This document shows positions 26,814-34,986 of a DNA stretch of 64,000 nt, piece by piece. Source of the DNA: Paeniglutamicibacter sulfureus (GTDB lineage: Bacteria; Actinomycetota; Actinomycetes; Actinomycetales; Micrococcaceae); assembly GCF_030512175.1 (NCBI RefSeq), contig NZ_JAULBL010000002.1, forward strand, positions 99,689 through 163,688. The letters are read 5' to 3'. Position 1 is the stretch's first letter, and each line of letters opens with the position of its first letter. The notes below the pieces were generated by a model. It had not been told where the DNA came from. It searched no databases and saw only the letters and a program-made list of their open reading frames with translations. The position numbers were made by a program, and so were the translations under genes.

Positions 26814-27410
26814 ATGGATATCGGGTACGCGCGCGTGTCAACGGCCAAACAGGATCTTGACAGGCAGCTCGACGCGCTTCGCGCCGAGGGCATCCCCGCC
26901 AAACGCATCTACGTGGACAAGAAGTCCGGGTCGACCACCAACCGGCCGGGGCTCCATGAAGCCCTGGACCACGCCCGAGATGGCGATGTGATCGTCGTAC
27001 ACACCTTGGACCGACTGGGCCGCACCGTCCGGGACACCTTGAACCTCATCCACGACCTGGCCACCCGCGGCGTGGGGGTCCGGAATCTGGCCGATCCGAT
27101 CCGCGTTGACTCGGCCAACACGGAAGACCCCATGTCCCAGCTGGCAGTTGTAATGCTGGCATTGTTCGGACAAATGGAACGAACCTATGCCATCGAACGG
27201 GCAGCACACGCCCGCGCCGTCGCCACCAGCAAGGGAAAACGCGTCGGCCGGCCCAGCGTTGTAGATCCGACAAAACTCGACTACGCGGTGCACCTGCGCG
27301 ACGAAGGTCTATCCATCAGCCAGATCGTGGAGAAAACCGGCATTACCCGATCCAGTCTCTACCGTCATCTTCCACCGCGGCCGCCAGAGAAACTGACCGC
27401 CGCGGAGTGA
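26814..27410 (+). CDS. intact serine resolvase of the mercury element
   Basis: A 198-residue resolvase/invertase: GYARVST with catalytic Ser9, HTLDRLGRT, a long dimerisation helix and a C-terminal helix-turn-helix (TGITRSSLYRHLP). It belongs to the same family as the broken resolvase at 21151-24411 but is a distinct sequence. The AT-rich upstream stretch (about 26735-26813) holds related CGTATGAAACGAAC-type motifs and may be its res site. Likely role: cointegrate resolution (TniR-like). Confidence 0.9.
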   Translation: MDIGYARVSTAKQDLDRQLDALRAEGIPAKRIYVDKKSGSTTNRPGLHEALDHARDGDVIVVHTLDRLGRTVRDTLNLIHDLATRGVGVRNLADPIRVDSANTEDPMSQLAVVMLALFGQMERTYAIERAAHARAVATSKGKRVGRPSVVDPTKLDYAVHLRDEGLSISQIVEKTGITRSSLYRHLPPRPPEKLTAAE

Positions 27411-27534
27411 CGCGACACCCACTGAAATGCAGGGGTTTGATTGCTGGTGCAGACGCCTACGGGCCGGAATGCAGCTTGGTGCAGGGGACTTCGGAAAATG
27501 ACAAGCTGATTATCGGATTGGGACTCGTGCCGAT

Positions 27535-27562
27535 GTCTCAAAAAACTTTAGGTTTTCGAGAC
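27535..27562. repeat. res-like dyad right of the mercury element; flanking DNA non-coding
   Basis: The arms GTCTCAAAAA and TTTTCGAGAC flank an 8-bp centre. The TCGAGAC core matches the repeats at 24433-24472 on the other side of the mercury element, and CGTGAACGTTTTAGC follows at about 27572. The rest of 27411-28103 shows no gene I can support. Confidence 0.5.
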
Positions 27563-28103
27563 GCAGAGGACCGTGAACGTTTTAGCAGTATGGTCCCCGA
27601 ATGAACTTTGCCGTTCTTTTGCCAGTCAGCGCTCGGATGACCAGTTCCCCAACAAATGGGCGAATCGAACAGTCACACCTGTAGCGGTTGGAGTGCAGTC
27701 AACTGCCAACTAATCCCTGAAAAGACGCCATCCTGAACAAACAATCACACCCAATACGACTGCTGTCTTCCGCGCTTACTAAGAACCGGTTTGAGGTGCT
27801 TCGCGAACGTTCTCGACCGGACATGTCGCTGATTAGTGTTGAATTTTCGGCAAACTCACAAACCCCCTACTACTTCCACGACGGCTTGAACCAGTGCTCG
27901 ACGCTCTCCTCGATGAATCGTTGAACACGCGATTCCGGCTGAGCGGAGGGGCAGCGAGAAGGACCTGAAAGGGTGGTTCTAACACCGCTGGGGGTCTACG
28001 GTGGATTGCAGAAGTTCCCAGGGCTCAGGGCGCCTGGGCCACGTGATCAATCTGTGCTCAAGCGGTATTCCGGCGGGTTCGCTGCCAGCGCACGGACGCA
28101 GGG

Positions 28104-28229
28104 ATGCCGGAGGAGCTGCGCAAGCAGGGCAGAATCATCGCCCCGGAAGCGGTAAGGATGAACAAGAAGGACCGGCAAAGATACTTTCAGACATTTGCCT
28201 ACGGGCAACCGGTGAGAAGCCAAACCTAA
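28104..28229 (+). CDS. possible short gene or gene tail, unknown
   Basis: A 41-residue frame beginning MPEELRKQGRIIAPEA and ending PVRSQT looks coding by composition and stops 11 bp before the DUF302 remnant. The frame is open upstream to about 28047 without a better start. It may be the tail of a truncated gene. Not recognised. Confidence 0.3.
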   Translation: MPEELRKQGRIIAPEAVRMNKKDRQRYFQTFAYGQPVRSQT

Positions 28230-28240
28230 GGAGAATCACA

Positions 28241-28510
28241 GTGGCCCACACCCACACAGCCACCGCCCCGGTGGGATGGGATAAAGCCGTCCGGCGAATA
28301 CGCGAGGCGATTGCTTCCCAGTGGTTCAGGGCCCTGTCCGAAATTGACGTCCGCGCCACGTTTGCAGCGAAGTTTGGTACCAAAGCCGCAAAAACCGTTG
28401 GAGACTACCTGATCTGCGGTGCGTGCACCCCGGCAGTGCAGGACATCGCCAACGACGCCGGCACCCGGCTCCGCGCAGCTCTGGTCCCCATTGCCGCGGT
28501 GTGCCGCACT
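28241..28510 (+). pseudogene. truncated DUF302 gene
   Basis: Starts at GTG after TAAGGAG and matches the intact DUF302 protein at 31017-31436 through GWDKAVRRIREAIA, EIDVRATFAAKFG and VGDYLICGACTP, then diverges just past the region equivalent to ALLPCNVVVRR. The C-terminal half is gone. The frame does not stop here but continues open into the SHOCT gene, so a chimeric product is formally possible. Intact family members are small putative copper-resistance or redox-linked proteins of unknown mechanism. Confidence 0.75.
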
Positions 28511-28744
28511 AGTCTGCCTTCATCGGTGACGCCAGGACCCGGCCAGATCCATCCCTGGTCTCACCGGACAACCAGCGGGCGGCTGGTGAGACCGCTGAAT
28601 TTTCCGAGCCGGTTTTCCACACGGCGGAACATAGCACACGTTGCCGCTCGGACAAGGTTCCCAGCCGGGTGCCACCGAGAACCGTCAACCGGTACACCGG
28701 CTGAATCACGATACCGGCCGTTGCCGCAGGAAAGGAGAAGGAAA

Positions 28745-28972
28745 ATGATGGATGGATATGGATATGGTTCGATGATGGGCTGGGTGTGGCTCTTCTGGGT
28801 GCTTCTGGTCATCGGTCTCGTCTTGCTGGGCATCCTTGCGGTGCGGTCTTTTTCAGGCGGGGCCAGCGACGGCAGGAGCGCCCGCCGGATTCTGGATGAG
28901 CGCTATGCCAGGGGTGAAATGACCACCGAAGAATACCGCGAACGCCTCAAGACCCTCAGGGACGGAACCTGA
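28745..28972 (+). CDS. small SHOCT-domain membrane protein
   Basis: 75 residues with AAAGGAGAAGG upstream of tandem ATGs. A Gly/Tyr/Met-rich start (MMDGYGYGSMMGW) leads into one membrane helix (about 13-35) and a C-terminal SHOCT motif (ARRILDERYARGEMTTEEYRERLKTL). Such proteins commonly sit next to multicopper oxidases and copper pumps in actinobacteria; their function is not known. The stop overlaps the start of the downstream oxidase (TGATG), so the two are coupled. Confidence 0.88.
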   Translation: MMDGYGYGSMMGWVWLFWVLLVIGLVLLGILAVRSFSGGASDGRSARRILDERYARGEMTTEEYRERLKTLRDGT

Positions 28973-30435
28973 TGCAGCCTCTGAGCCGTCGCGGCGCGCT
29001 GATCCTGGGAAGTCTCGGGGCAACGGCCGCAGCGACGGGTGCGGCAGGATTGCTGTGGAGCAGGGGCAGCGAGTTTCAGGCCGCCCGCGGGCAGGAGCTG
29101 GAGGAACCGCAGAACCTGCACAGCGCCGGTGGCCGGCTTCAACTGACCCTTTCAGCTGCCTCGGGAAAGGTAAGGATCGCCGGCAAGGATGCCACCGCCC
29201 TGTCCTACAACGGGTCCCTTCCCGGTCCCACCCTGTTCCTCCGGGCCGGAGACCGGCTGACCGTGACATTGGAGAACAGGCTGCGGGACCCGACCAATCT
29301 GCACGTGCACGGGCTGCATGTTTCCCCGCAGGGCAACAGCGACAATGCGTTGCTTGCCGTTGGTCCCGGCACGTCTTTTGACTATGAGTACCAGCTGCCG
29401 GCGGACCACCCGCCGGGAGTGTACTGGTACCACCCGCATCACCATGGCCTGGTCGCCGACCAGATTTTCGGCGGACTGTATGGGGCCATTGTCGTCCAGG
29501 ATGACCGGGCCATACCGTCGAGCAGGGAACGGGTTTTGGTGATCTCCGATATTTCCCTGACTTCGGGCGGAAGAATCGCCGCCGTGTCGGTGATGGAGAA
29601 GATGATGGGACGGGAAGGTGCCCTGGTTCTCGTCAACGGGCAGTTGAACCCGCGTCTGGCGGCCCGGCCGGGCGAGCGTGAACGGTGGAGGATCATCAAT
29701 GCCTGTACCGGTCGGTACCTGAAGCTTCGCCTGGATGGTCAGTCGCTGCAGGTTCTGGGTCTGGATTCCGGCCGCTTCAGGGTCCCAGCCGATGTCGAGG
29801 AGGTGCTGCTGGCCCCGGGGAACAGGGTCGATCTGTTGGTTACCGCCCAGGCAGGCACTGCCGTGCTGCGTGCCCTGCCCGTGAATAGGGGAAGCCTGGG
29901 GTCGATGATGGGCGGCAACGGGCCTCCGCGCTCACCGTTTGGCCCGTCCGGGGCGGTCCTGGCGACCTTCGCCGTCGCCGGTGCGCCCGTCGCCGCCCTC
30001 GCTCCTGTCCCCGAGCAGCAGGTGCCGCGGGACCTCCGGGCTGCGCCGGTCGCGGCCCGGCGCGAACTGGTCTTCGCCATGGGTATGGGCATGGGGCCGG
30101 GTGCCGGAATGATGGATTTCACCATCAACGGCCAGTCCTTTGACCCGGCCAGGGTCGATACCACTGTTTCGGCTGGCAGTGTCGAGGAATGGACGCTGAG
30201 GAACACCAGTCTTATGGACCACCCGGTGCATCTGCATGTGTGGCCCATGCAGATCATCGAACAGGCAGGCCTTCCCGTGGACACCCCCAGGTGGCAGGAC
30301 GTGGTCAATGTTCCGGCCCGCAGCAGCGTCAGGGTGCGGATCGCTTTCGATGACTTCACCGGAAAAACCGTTTACCACTGTCACATTCTGGATCACGAGG
30401 ACGCCGGGATGATGGGACTGATGGAAGCGCGATGA
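28972..30435 (+). CDS. second Tat-exported multicopper oxidase
   Basis: A 487-residue oxidase with a Tat signal (SRRGALILGS). Copper ligands: HVHGLH at 111-116, WYHPHHH at 152-158, HPVHLHVW from 417 and HCHILDHED from about 469. It is distinct from the oxidase at 355-1881, lacks that protein's lipobox and long Met-rich insert, and has only a short Gly/Met segment (GMGMGPGAGMM). Coupled to the SHOCT gene. Probably a periplasmic Cu(I) oxidase or laccase; no CsoR-type operator was seen upstream. Confidence 0.93.
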   Translation: MQPLSRRGALILGSLGATAAATGAAGLLWSRGSEFQAARGQELEEPQNLHSAGGRLQLTLSAASGKVRIAGKDATALSYNGSLPGPTLFLRAGDRLTVTLENRLRDPTNLHVHGLHVSPQGNSDNALLAVGPGTSFDYEYQLPADHPPGVYWYHPHHHGLVADQIFGGLYGAIVVQDDRAIPSSRERVLVISDISLTSGGRIAAVSVMEKMMGREGALVLVNGQLNPRLAARPGERERWRIINACTGRYLKLRLDGQSLQVLGLDSGRFRVPADVEEVLLAPGNRVDLLVTAQAGTAVLRALPVNRGSLGSMMGGNGPPRSPFGPSGAVLATFAVAGAPVAALAPVPEQQVPRDLRAAPVAARRELVFAMGMGMGPGAGMMDFTINGQSFDPARVDTTVSAGSVEEWTLRNTSLMDHPVHLHVWPMQIIEQAGLPVDTPRWQDVVNVPARSSVRVRIAFDDFTGKTVYHCHILDHEDAGMMGLMEAR

Positions 30436-30509
30436 ACAGATACCTTCCAGATTCCGCAACCGACGCGCCGCGCCCTCGCCGTGGGTAGTTGGCGCGGCTG
30501 GTAAAACAG

Positions 30510-30558
30510 CTTCATCAGATGGAAACACAACATGTTGTCGTGTTTCCATCTGATGAAG
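30510..30558. repeat. perfect 19-bp inverted repeat
   Basis: The arms CTTCATCAGATGGAAACAC (30510-30528) and its exact complement (30540-30558) surround an 11-base centre that itself contains AACATGTT. It lies 75 bp after the oxidase stop. It could be a terminator without a U-run, a recombinase site or a protein-binding palindrome. Confidence 0.6.
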
Positions 30559-31016
30559 AACCGTTGACAGCCTCGCGGCCGAGCAGACAGGTGGCCCAAA
30601 CTTGTGGGCAGGTCCAACATCGATGGCCCACACGGTGGAGGCTTGGCAGTGCGTGTCCATGAATCCTAACTGGCGCTTTAACCGTGATCCAGTGCGGACT
30701 CAGTAAAGCCGGCAAGAGTAGTGCGGAAGAATATGAATGAGCTGGTTCCGTTCTGGTGTCCGAAAAACAAGTGGGTTTTCGAGATGATCCGTTTTGGGCT
30801 TAGCCGCCCAACCGGACGGCGCGTGGGCGCCAACGCTCCCCATCGTTTACTCGCCTTGCGATCAGTGGTCGACGCCGGTGATGTCCTCACCACCGTCTGG
30901 CTCTTCGGCGCCGGCTGGTTCATGGTCTGAGGGACCGTCCGAGGACACCTAGCTCCGCGCAGAAACCGGCGCCAGATAGCGATGCGGGAACCGCGCCAGG
31001 GACCTTCGGTGAGAAC
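30559..31016. other. intergenic with a res-like dyad, no gene seen
   Basis: No credible gene. A short dyad (CGAAAA 30761-30766, TTTTCG 30776-30781) resembles the res-like sites at 24404-24472 and 27535-27562 and may be a further transposon relic. Confidence 0.4.
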
Positions 31017-31436
31017 CTAGATACCTACGTTTCCGGAAATTTCCTTCAATGCCGCCTGGAGCCTGGCGTCGGCTTCGTCGGCGACCTCGCGCGTGGCACC
31101 GCTCTGGCTGAGCTTCACCATGGTTTGCGGGTCAATGGCCTCGATGGTGGTTTCCGTGGCATCGGGAGCGCGACGCACCACGACATTGCATGGGAGCAGC
31201 GCGCCCAGCTGCGGTTCTGCGGTGATGCCGCGCTGGGCCAGTTGCGGGTTGCAGGCACCAAGGATGATGTAGTCCCCCACGGAGGCTCCGGCCTCCTGGC
31301 CCAGCTTTTGGGTGAAGGTCTCCTTCACGTCGATCTCCGTCAGGACACCGAATCCCTGTTCTGCCAAGGCGCCGCGTGTCCGTTCGACGGCGTCTTGCCA
31401 TGACAGCGGGACGGTGATGGCGTGGGTGTAGGTCAT
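31017..31436 (-). CDS. DUF302 family protein
   Basis: 139 residues, complete DUF302: SWQDAVERTRGALAEQGFG, LTEIDVKETFTQKLG, GDYIILGACNPQLA and LLPCNVVVRR are the family blocks, including the two single cysteines of ACNP and LPCN. CAGGAG precedes ATG 31436; the frame upstream overlaps the MFS gene. Last gene of the minus-strand sulfur operon. DUF302 proteins accompany copper and sulfur detoxification genes; their activity is unknown. A truncated homologue is at 28241. Confidence 0.9.
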   Translation of the reverse strand: MTYTHAITVPLSWQDAVERTRGALAEQGFGVLTEIDVKETFTQKLGQEAGASVGDYIILGACNPQLAQRGITAEPQLGALLPCNVVVRRAPDATETTIEAIDPQTMVKLSQSGATREVADEADARLQAALKEISGNVGI

Positions 31437-31524
31437 TGCGGTGCTCCTGGGGTTGTGGTGTGGAAGAGTGCCGTGGGGAGTTGCATGCTCCGTCATGGCA
31501 GGGGTCCTCAGTTCTTCGCTCATG

Positions 31525-32850
31525 CTACGTGTTGGTGTGATCGTGCGGAAGCATTGGGGCGGTATCAACCGCGTGGTCCGGCTGGGGGTGTGGCGGGTGC
31601 GTTTCATACATGCGGACCGCGACGGCAAGGGCCGCCGCGGCGCTGAGGGTTGCGGCCATCCAGAGTGCCGCATGCAGCCCCATGAGGTCGGCTACGATCC
31701 CGCCAATGATGGCACCGACGGCATATCCGAGGTCGCGCCAGACCCGGTAGACGCCCACCGCGCGTCCCCTCCAAGAGGGATGGGCGACGTCGCCCACGGA
31801 GGCCAGTAGCGTGGGGTAGACCATGGCGGTTCCCGCGCCGAGCAATACGGTTCCCGAGGCCCAGGCACCAAAGCCGTCCCCGAGCGCGATGATCGCCAGG
31901 GCTGTGGCCTGGACCAGCATGCCGGTGGTGATGAGGTGTTTGCGCCCGATCCGGTCCGAGAGAGCACCGGTCGCCATTTGGCCGATGCCCCAGACCCCGG
32001 GATACAGGGCGAAAAGCAGGCCGATCTGGCCCATGCTGAGATCCGAAGTGGCGAACAGGAGGGGGAACAGGCCCCAGGAGAGTCCGAAGTTCAGGTTGTT
32101 CACCAGGCCGGCCAGGCTCGCCGAGGACAAGGCAGGTTCGCGGAAGCTGGTCAGGGCAAAGACCTGGCCGTTGGCTAGGTTGGCGTCCAGGCCATGCCGG
32201 GCGGAGGCGCCCCGGGCAGCCATGTTTCCGGCATCCAGGAGGGCATGTGGGTGGGTCTCCCGGACGAAAAGGCCCGACAGCAGCAGTGCCAAGGCGGTGT
32301 AGGCGATTCCCAAGAGGAAGGGTGCCGGACGCAGCCCGTACTGCTCGGCGAGGTATCCGGCCAGCAGGGAGGTGGCGGCCACGGCCCCGTAGCCGGCGGC
32401 CTCGTTCAGGCCCATGGCCAGGCCGCGCTGTGCCGGGCCCACCAGGTCGATTTTCATGATGACGGTGGTCGACCAGGTCAGGCCCTGGTTGATGCCCAGC
32501 AGCACGTTCGCGGCGACGACCCAGCCCCAGTCCGGCGCAAGGATGAGCATCAGCGGCACCGGGATGGCGAAAAGCCACCCGGCCAGCAGCACGGGTTTGC
32601 GTCCGTAGCGGTCCGAGAGGGTCCCGGCGAACCAGTTGGAGGTCGCCTTGGCGATCCCGAAGGCCGCCACGTAGGCAAACAGGAACGTGTATCCATTCAA
32701 ACCGAACTCAGTGTGGGCGAGCAGTGGCAGGACGGTTTGTTGCTGTCCAACCATGCCCCCGACCAGCGCGTTGACCGCGACGAGCAGGGTAAACTGCGCC
32801 GCGTTGGCGCGCAAACCCAAGCTGGGGAGTGCCCTGGTGGACTGCTTCAT
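31525..32850 (-). CDS. MFS transporter of the sulfur operon
   Basis: 441 residues, about twelve hydrophobic segments, with the MFS loop motif GTLSDRYGRKPVLL after helix 2 and a second GALSDRIGRKHLI between the halves. AGGAG precedes the start. It follows the TauE/SafE permease by 54 bp. The substrate cannot be read from sequence; operon context suggests export of a sulfur compound or of a metal-thiol species. Confidence 0.88.
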   Translation of the reverse strand: MKQSTRALPSLGLRANAAQFTLLVAVNALVGGMVGQQQTVLPLLAHTEFGLNGYTFLFAYVAAFGIAKATSNWFAGTLSDRYGRKPVLLAGWLFAIPVPLMLILAPDWGWVVAANVLLGINQGLTWSTTVIMKIDLVGPAQRGLAMGLNEAAGYGAVAATSLLAGYLAEQYGLRPAPFLLGIAYTALALLLSGLFVRETHPHALLDAGNMAARGASARHGLDANLANGQVFALTSFREPALSSASLAGLVNNLNFGLSWGLFPLLFATSDLSMGQIGLLFALYPGVWGIGQMATGALSDRIGRKHLITTGMLVQATALAIIALGDGFGAWASGTVLLGAGTAMVYPTLLASVGDVAHPSWRGRAVGVYRVWRDLGYAVGAIIGGIVADLMGLHAALWMAATLSAAAALAVAVRMYETHPPHPQPDHAVDTAPMLPHDHTNT

Positions 32851-32904
32851 GCTCGGTCTCCTGGTGTGCCGGGGCTGAAGGGCCGGACGGCGATGAGCCG
32901 GCGG

Positions 32905-33801
32905 TTAGTGGGCTTCGGTTGCCGTGGTGGTGGCGGGGGACCCCAGGGACGTGCGTCGCAGGGGGCATGCGGGGATGGCAAACCAGCACAGGGCCGCGGC
33001 CGTGGCGATTGCGGTGGCCGTGAGGCCCATGATGAGGTTGGCCGGGGAGGGTAGTTCCTGGACGAGGACGAAGACGCCCATGGCCAGGACGAAGAAGCCA
33101 AAGCCCTTGCGCAGGGCCGCTTCGGGGATGCGTCCGGCCAGGCGTGCGCCGAGGAAGGAACCGAGGATCGCTGCGGCCGTGACCCCGCCGACCAGCACCC
33201 AGTCCAGGGAGACCGTGGTGAGGTAGCCGCCGAGTCCGGCAAAGGACTTCATGGCGATAACCACCAGCGAGGTGCCGACCGCGACGGGCATCGACAGGCC
33301 GCCAAGCAGGGCGAGTGCCGGGACGACGAGGAAGCCACCGCCGGCGCCCACCAGCCCGGTGACCAGGCCCACGACCAGGCCCTCGATGATGACCTTGAAT
33401 ACGGGCAGCTCGGCGTCGTGGGTGGCGCCGGTGTGGTTCTTGCGGCCGCGGATCATGGCCAGGGAGGTGGCGACCATCATGAGGGCGAAGGCGATCATGA
33501 GGATGGTTCCGGGGATGTGGCCCCCCAGCAGCCCGCCGCCGAAGGCCCCTGCCATGCCGGCTGCGCCGAAGACCAGGCCGGTGCGCCATTGCACGCGTTT
33601 CTTGCGGGCGTGGGTCACGGCGCTGACCGCGCTGGTCGCTCCAACGACGAAGAGCGAGGCGGCGATGGCTTCCTTGGGGTTCATGCCTGCGACGTAGGTG
33701 AGGATCGGGACGGTGAGGATGGACCCGCCGCCGCCGAGCAGGCCGAGGGAGATCCCGATCAGCACCGAGAGCAGGAGGGTGAGTGCGAGGGTGAGGGTCA
33801 T
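32905..33801 (-). CDS. TauE/SafE family sulfite/sulfur-anion exporter
   Basis: 298 residues with two homologous halves of hydrophobic segments, typical of TauE/SafE. The motifs LGLLGGGGSILTVPILTYVAG near 20-40 and GLVGAGGGFLVVPAL in the second half are the family's Gly-rich repeats. It probably exports sulfite or thiosulfate produced by the persulfide dioxygenase-rhodanese enzymes encoded upstream. Start at ATG 33801. Confidence 0.9.
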   Translation of the reverse strand: MTLTLALTLLLSVLIGISLGLLGGGGSILTVPILTYVAGMNPKEAIAASLFVVGATSAVSAVTHARKKRVQWRTGLVFGAAGMAGAFGGGLLGGHIPGTILMIAFALMMVATSLAMIRGRKNHTGATHDAELPVFKVIIEGLVVGLVTGLVGAGGGFLVVPALALLGGLSMPVAVGTSLVVIAMKSFAGLGGYLTTVSLDWVLVGGVTAAAILGSFLGARLAGRIPEAALRKGFGFFVLAMGVFVLVQELPSPANLIMGLTATAIATAAALCWFAIPACPLRRTSLGSPATTTATEAH

Positions 33802-33869
33802 GGAGGCAGTCCTTGCCGGGTCAGGGGTGCGGGTCGGTGTGTGGGGGCGATGCGGTCGGGGCGTTCTTG

Positions 33870-34166
33870 TTAGCTGACGGGCAGCCCGGCGCGTTGCCAG
33901 GCGATCATGCCGCCGGCCATGGTGTCTGCGGTGTAGCCAGCCCCGGTGAGGGCGTCGGCGACGCGGGCACTGCGGTTGCCGCTGCGGCAGATGACGATGA
34001 CCGGGCGGGACCGGTCGAGTTCGCCCAGACGCGTGTTCAACTCGCCCATGGGGATGTGGATGGCGCCGGGAATCATGCCCTCGGCGACTTCGAAGTCTTC
34101 ACGGACATCGAGGATCTGGTCCGTAGCACGTCGGCCGTCGGTGTCGGTGATGGTGATTTCTGGCAT
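33870..34166 (-). CDS. single-domain rhodanese
   Basis: 98 residues. Rhodanese fold with LDVREDFEVAEGMIPGAIHIP and the catalytic loop CRSGNRS (Cys60), a persulfide carrier or sulfurtransferase. ATG 34166 follows AAGGAGCA; an in-frame upstream extension has no ribosome site. It lies between the permease and the larger rhodanese in the operon. Confidence 0.92.
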   Translation of the reverse strand: MPEITITDTDGRRATDQILDVREDFEVAEGMIPGAIHIPMGELNTRLGELDRSRPVIVICRSGNRSARVADALTGAGYTADTMAGGMIAWQRAGLPVS

Positions 34167-34280
34167 GATTGCTCCTTCGGGGGCGTGTTCAAACGGTACG
34201 TGGTGGTTCCCGGGCACCGGATCCACTCGCCCCGGGCCCGGAAACCGGAGGAAAGCGATTGGCCGCGGGCCAACCGGGGG

Positions 34281-34880
34281 TTAGGACTTCTTGGCCGGAA
34301 GCTGGGCCATGACCGATTCACGGGTCGGCTCGTTCCCGGTCTTGTTCCAGGGCATCACGGCTAGGGCCTTGCCCATGGCGCAGGTGTTGGTGGCCGCGGA
34401 GAAGGTCAGGCCGGCACCGATGGCCCCTGCGACGGTGCGCAACTGCGGGGAGAGGAACTTGCCCCCGGCCAGGCCGGCCACCACGAGGGAACCGGCCACC
34501 ATGCGCACCTGGCGTTCCAGGGCCCAGCGCTTGGACCCTTCGACGGTCTGGCCGCCGGCCTGCTGGTAGGCGGGAACCCCGCCGGACAGGACATGGGCGT
34601 TGCCGAAGCCGACCGATGCGAGGTTCGTTTTGGCTTCGGTGGCGCGCACGCCGGATTGGCAGACCAGCACCACCTTGGTGTCAAGCTTGGCCGCGAGTTC
34701 TTCGGTGTGTTCGGCCAGCAACGGGAGGGGCACGTTGTAGGAGCCCTTGATATGCAGGGTTTCGAATTCGGCGGCGGATCGCACGTCCAGCACCACGACG
34801 TCGGTGCCGTTGGCGATCCAGTTCTTGAGCTCTTCGGGACTGGTGCTCTGGGGGATGGTGGATTGGGGGGTGGTGTTCAT
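34281..34880 (-). CDS. rhodanese with C-terminal DUF2892-like membrane domain
   Basis: 199 residues. N-terminal rhodanese with LDVRSAAEFETLHIKGSYNVPL and catalytic Cys74 in VCQSGVRA, then a C-terminal pair of hydrophobic helices (about 130-175), the YgaP-like layout of a membrane-tethered sulfurtransferase. The start at 34880 is chosen after the GGGCCCGCAAGCC leader; the frame upstream is open but unlikely. Part of the CstR-type operon downstream of the persulfide dioxygenase fusion. Confidence 0.9.
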   Translation of the reverse strand: MNTTPQSTIPQSTSPEELKNWIANGTDVVVLDVRSAAEFETLHIKGSYNVPLPLLAEHTEELAAKLDTKVVLVCQSGVRATEAKTNLASVGFGNAHVLSGGVPAYQQAGGQTVEGSKRWALERQVRMVAGSLVVAGLAGGKFLSPQLRTVAGAIGAGLTFSAATNTCAMGKALAVMPWNKTGNEPTRESVMAQLPAKKS

Positions 34881-34986
34881 GGCTTGCGGGCCCTTTCTGC
34901 CGGGCGTGGCGCCTGGCCGGTCCAGCATCCGGAAAAGGGGGATGCGGGACCGAGAATGAGTGGAATGGGTGGGGGTGTACGGGGCT

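Larger units (their letters stand above)
24497..27503 (+). mobile_element. compact mercury element with Tn402/Tn5053-like ends
   Basis: The 25-bp left end (24497-24521) begins TGGCGTTTTCCGAAG and the right end (27479-27503), read inward, begins TGTCATTTTCCGAAG. Both resemble, from memory, the TGTCRTTTTCAGAAG terminal repeats of Tn402/Tn5053 elements, and secondary repeats (GACGTCTGCAC, GGCGTCTGCAC) lie just inside both ends. The cargo is merR, merA and an intact serine resolvase. The tniA, tniB and tniQ genes are absent, so it cannot move alone. The flanks (CAGGC, AGCTG) are not a duplication. Confidence 0.72.

Noticed and set aside
24492-27508. Target-site duplication of the mercury element
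   Set aside because: The five bases on either side (CAGGC and AGCTG) do not match.
30721-30930. Small plus-strand frame between the second oxidase and the sulfur operon
   Set aside because: No ribosome site and no protein-like motif; it overlaps a res-like dyad.
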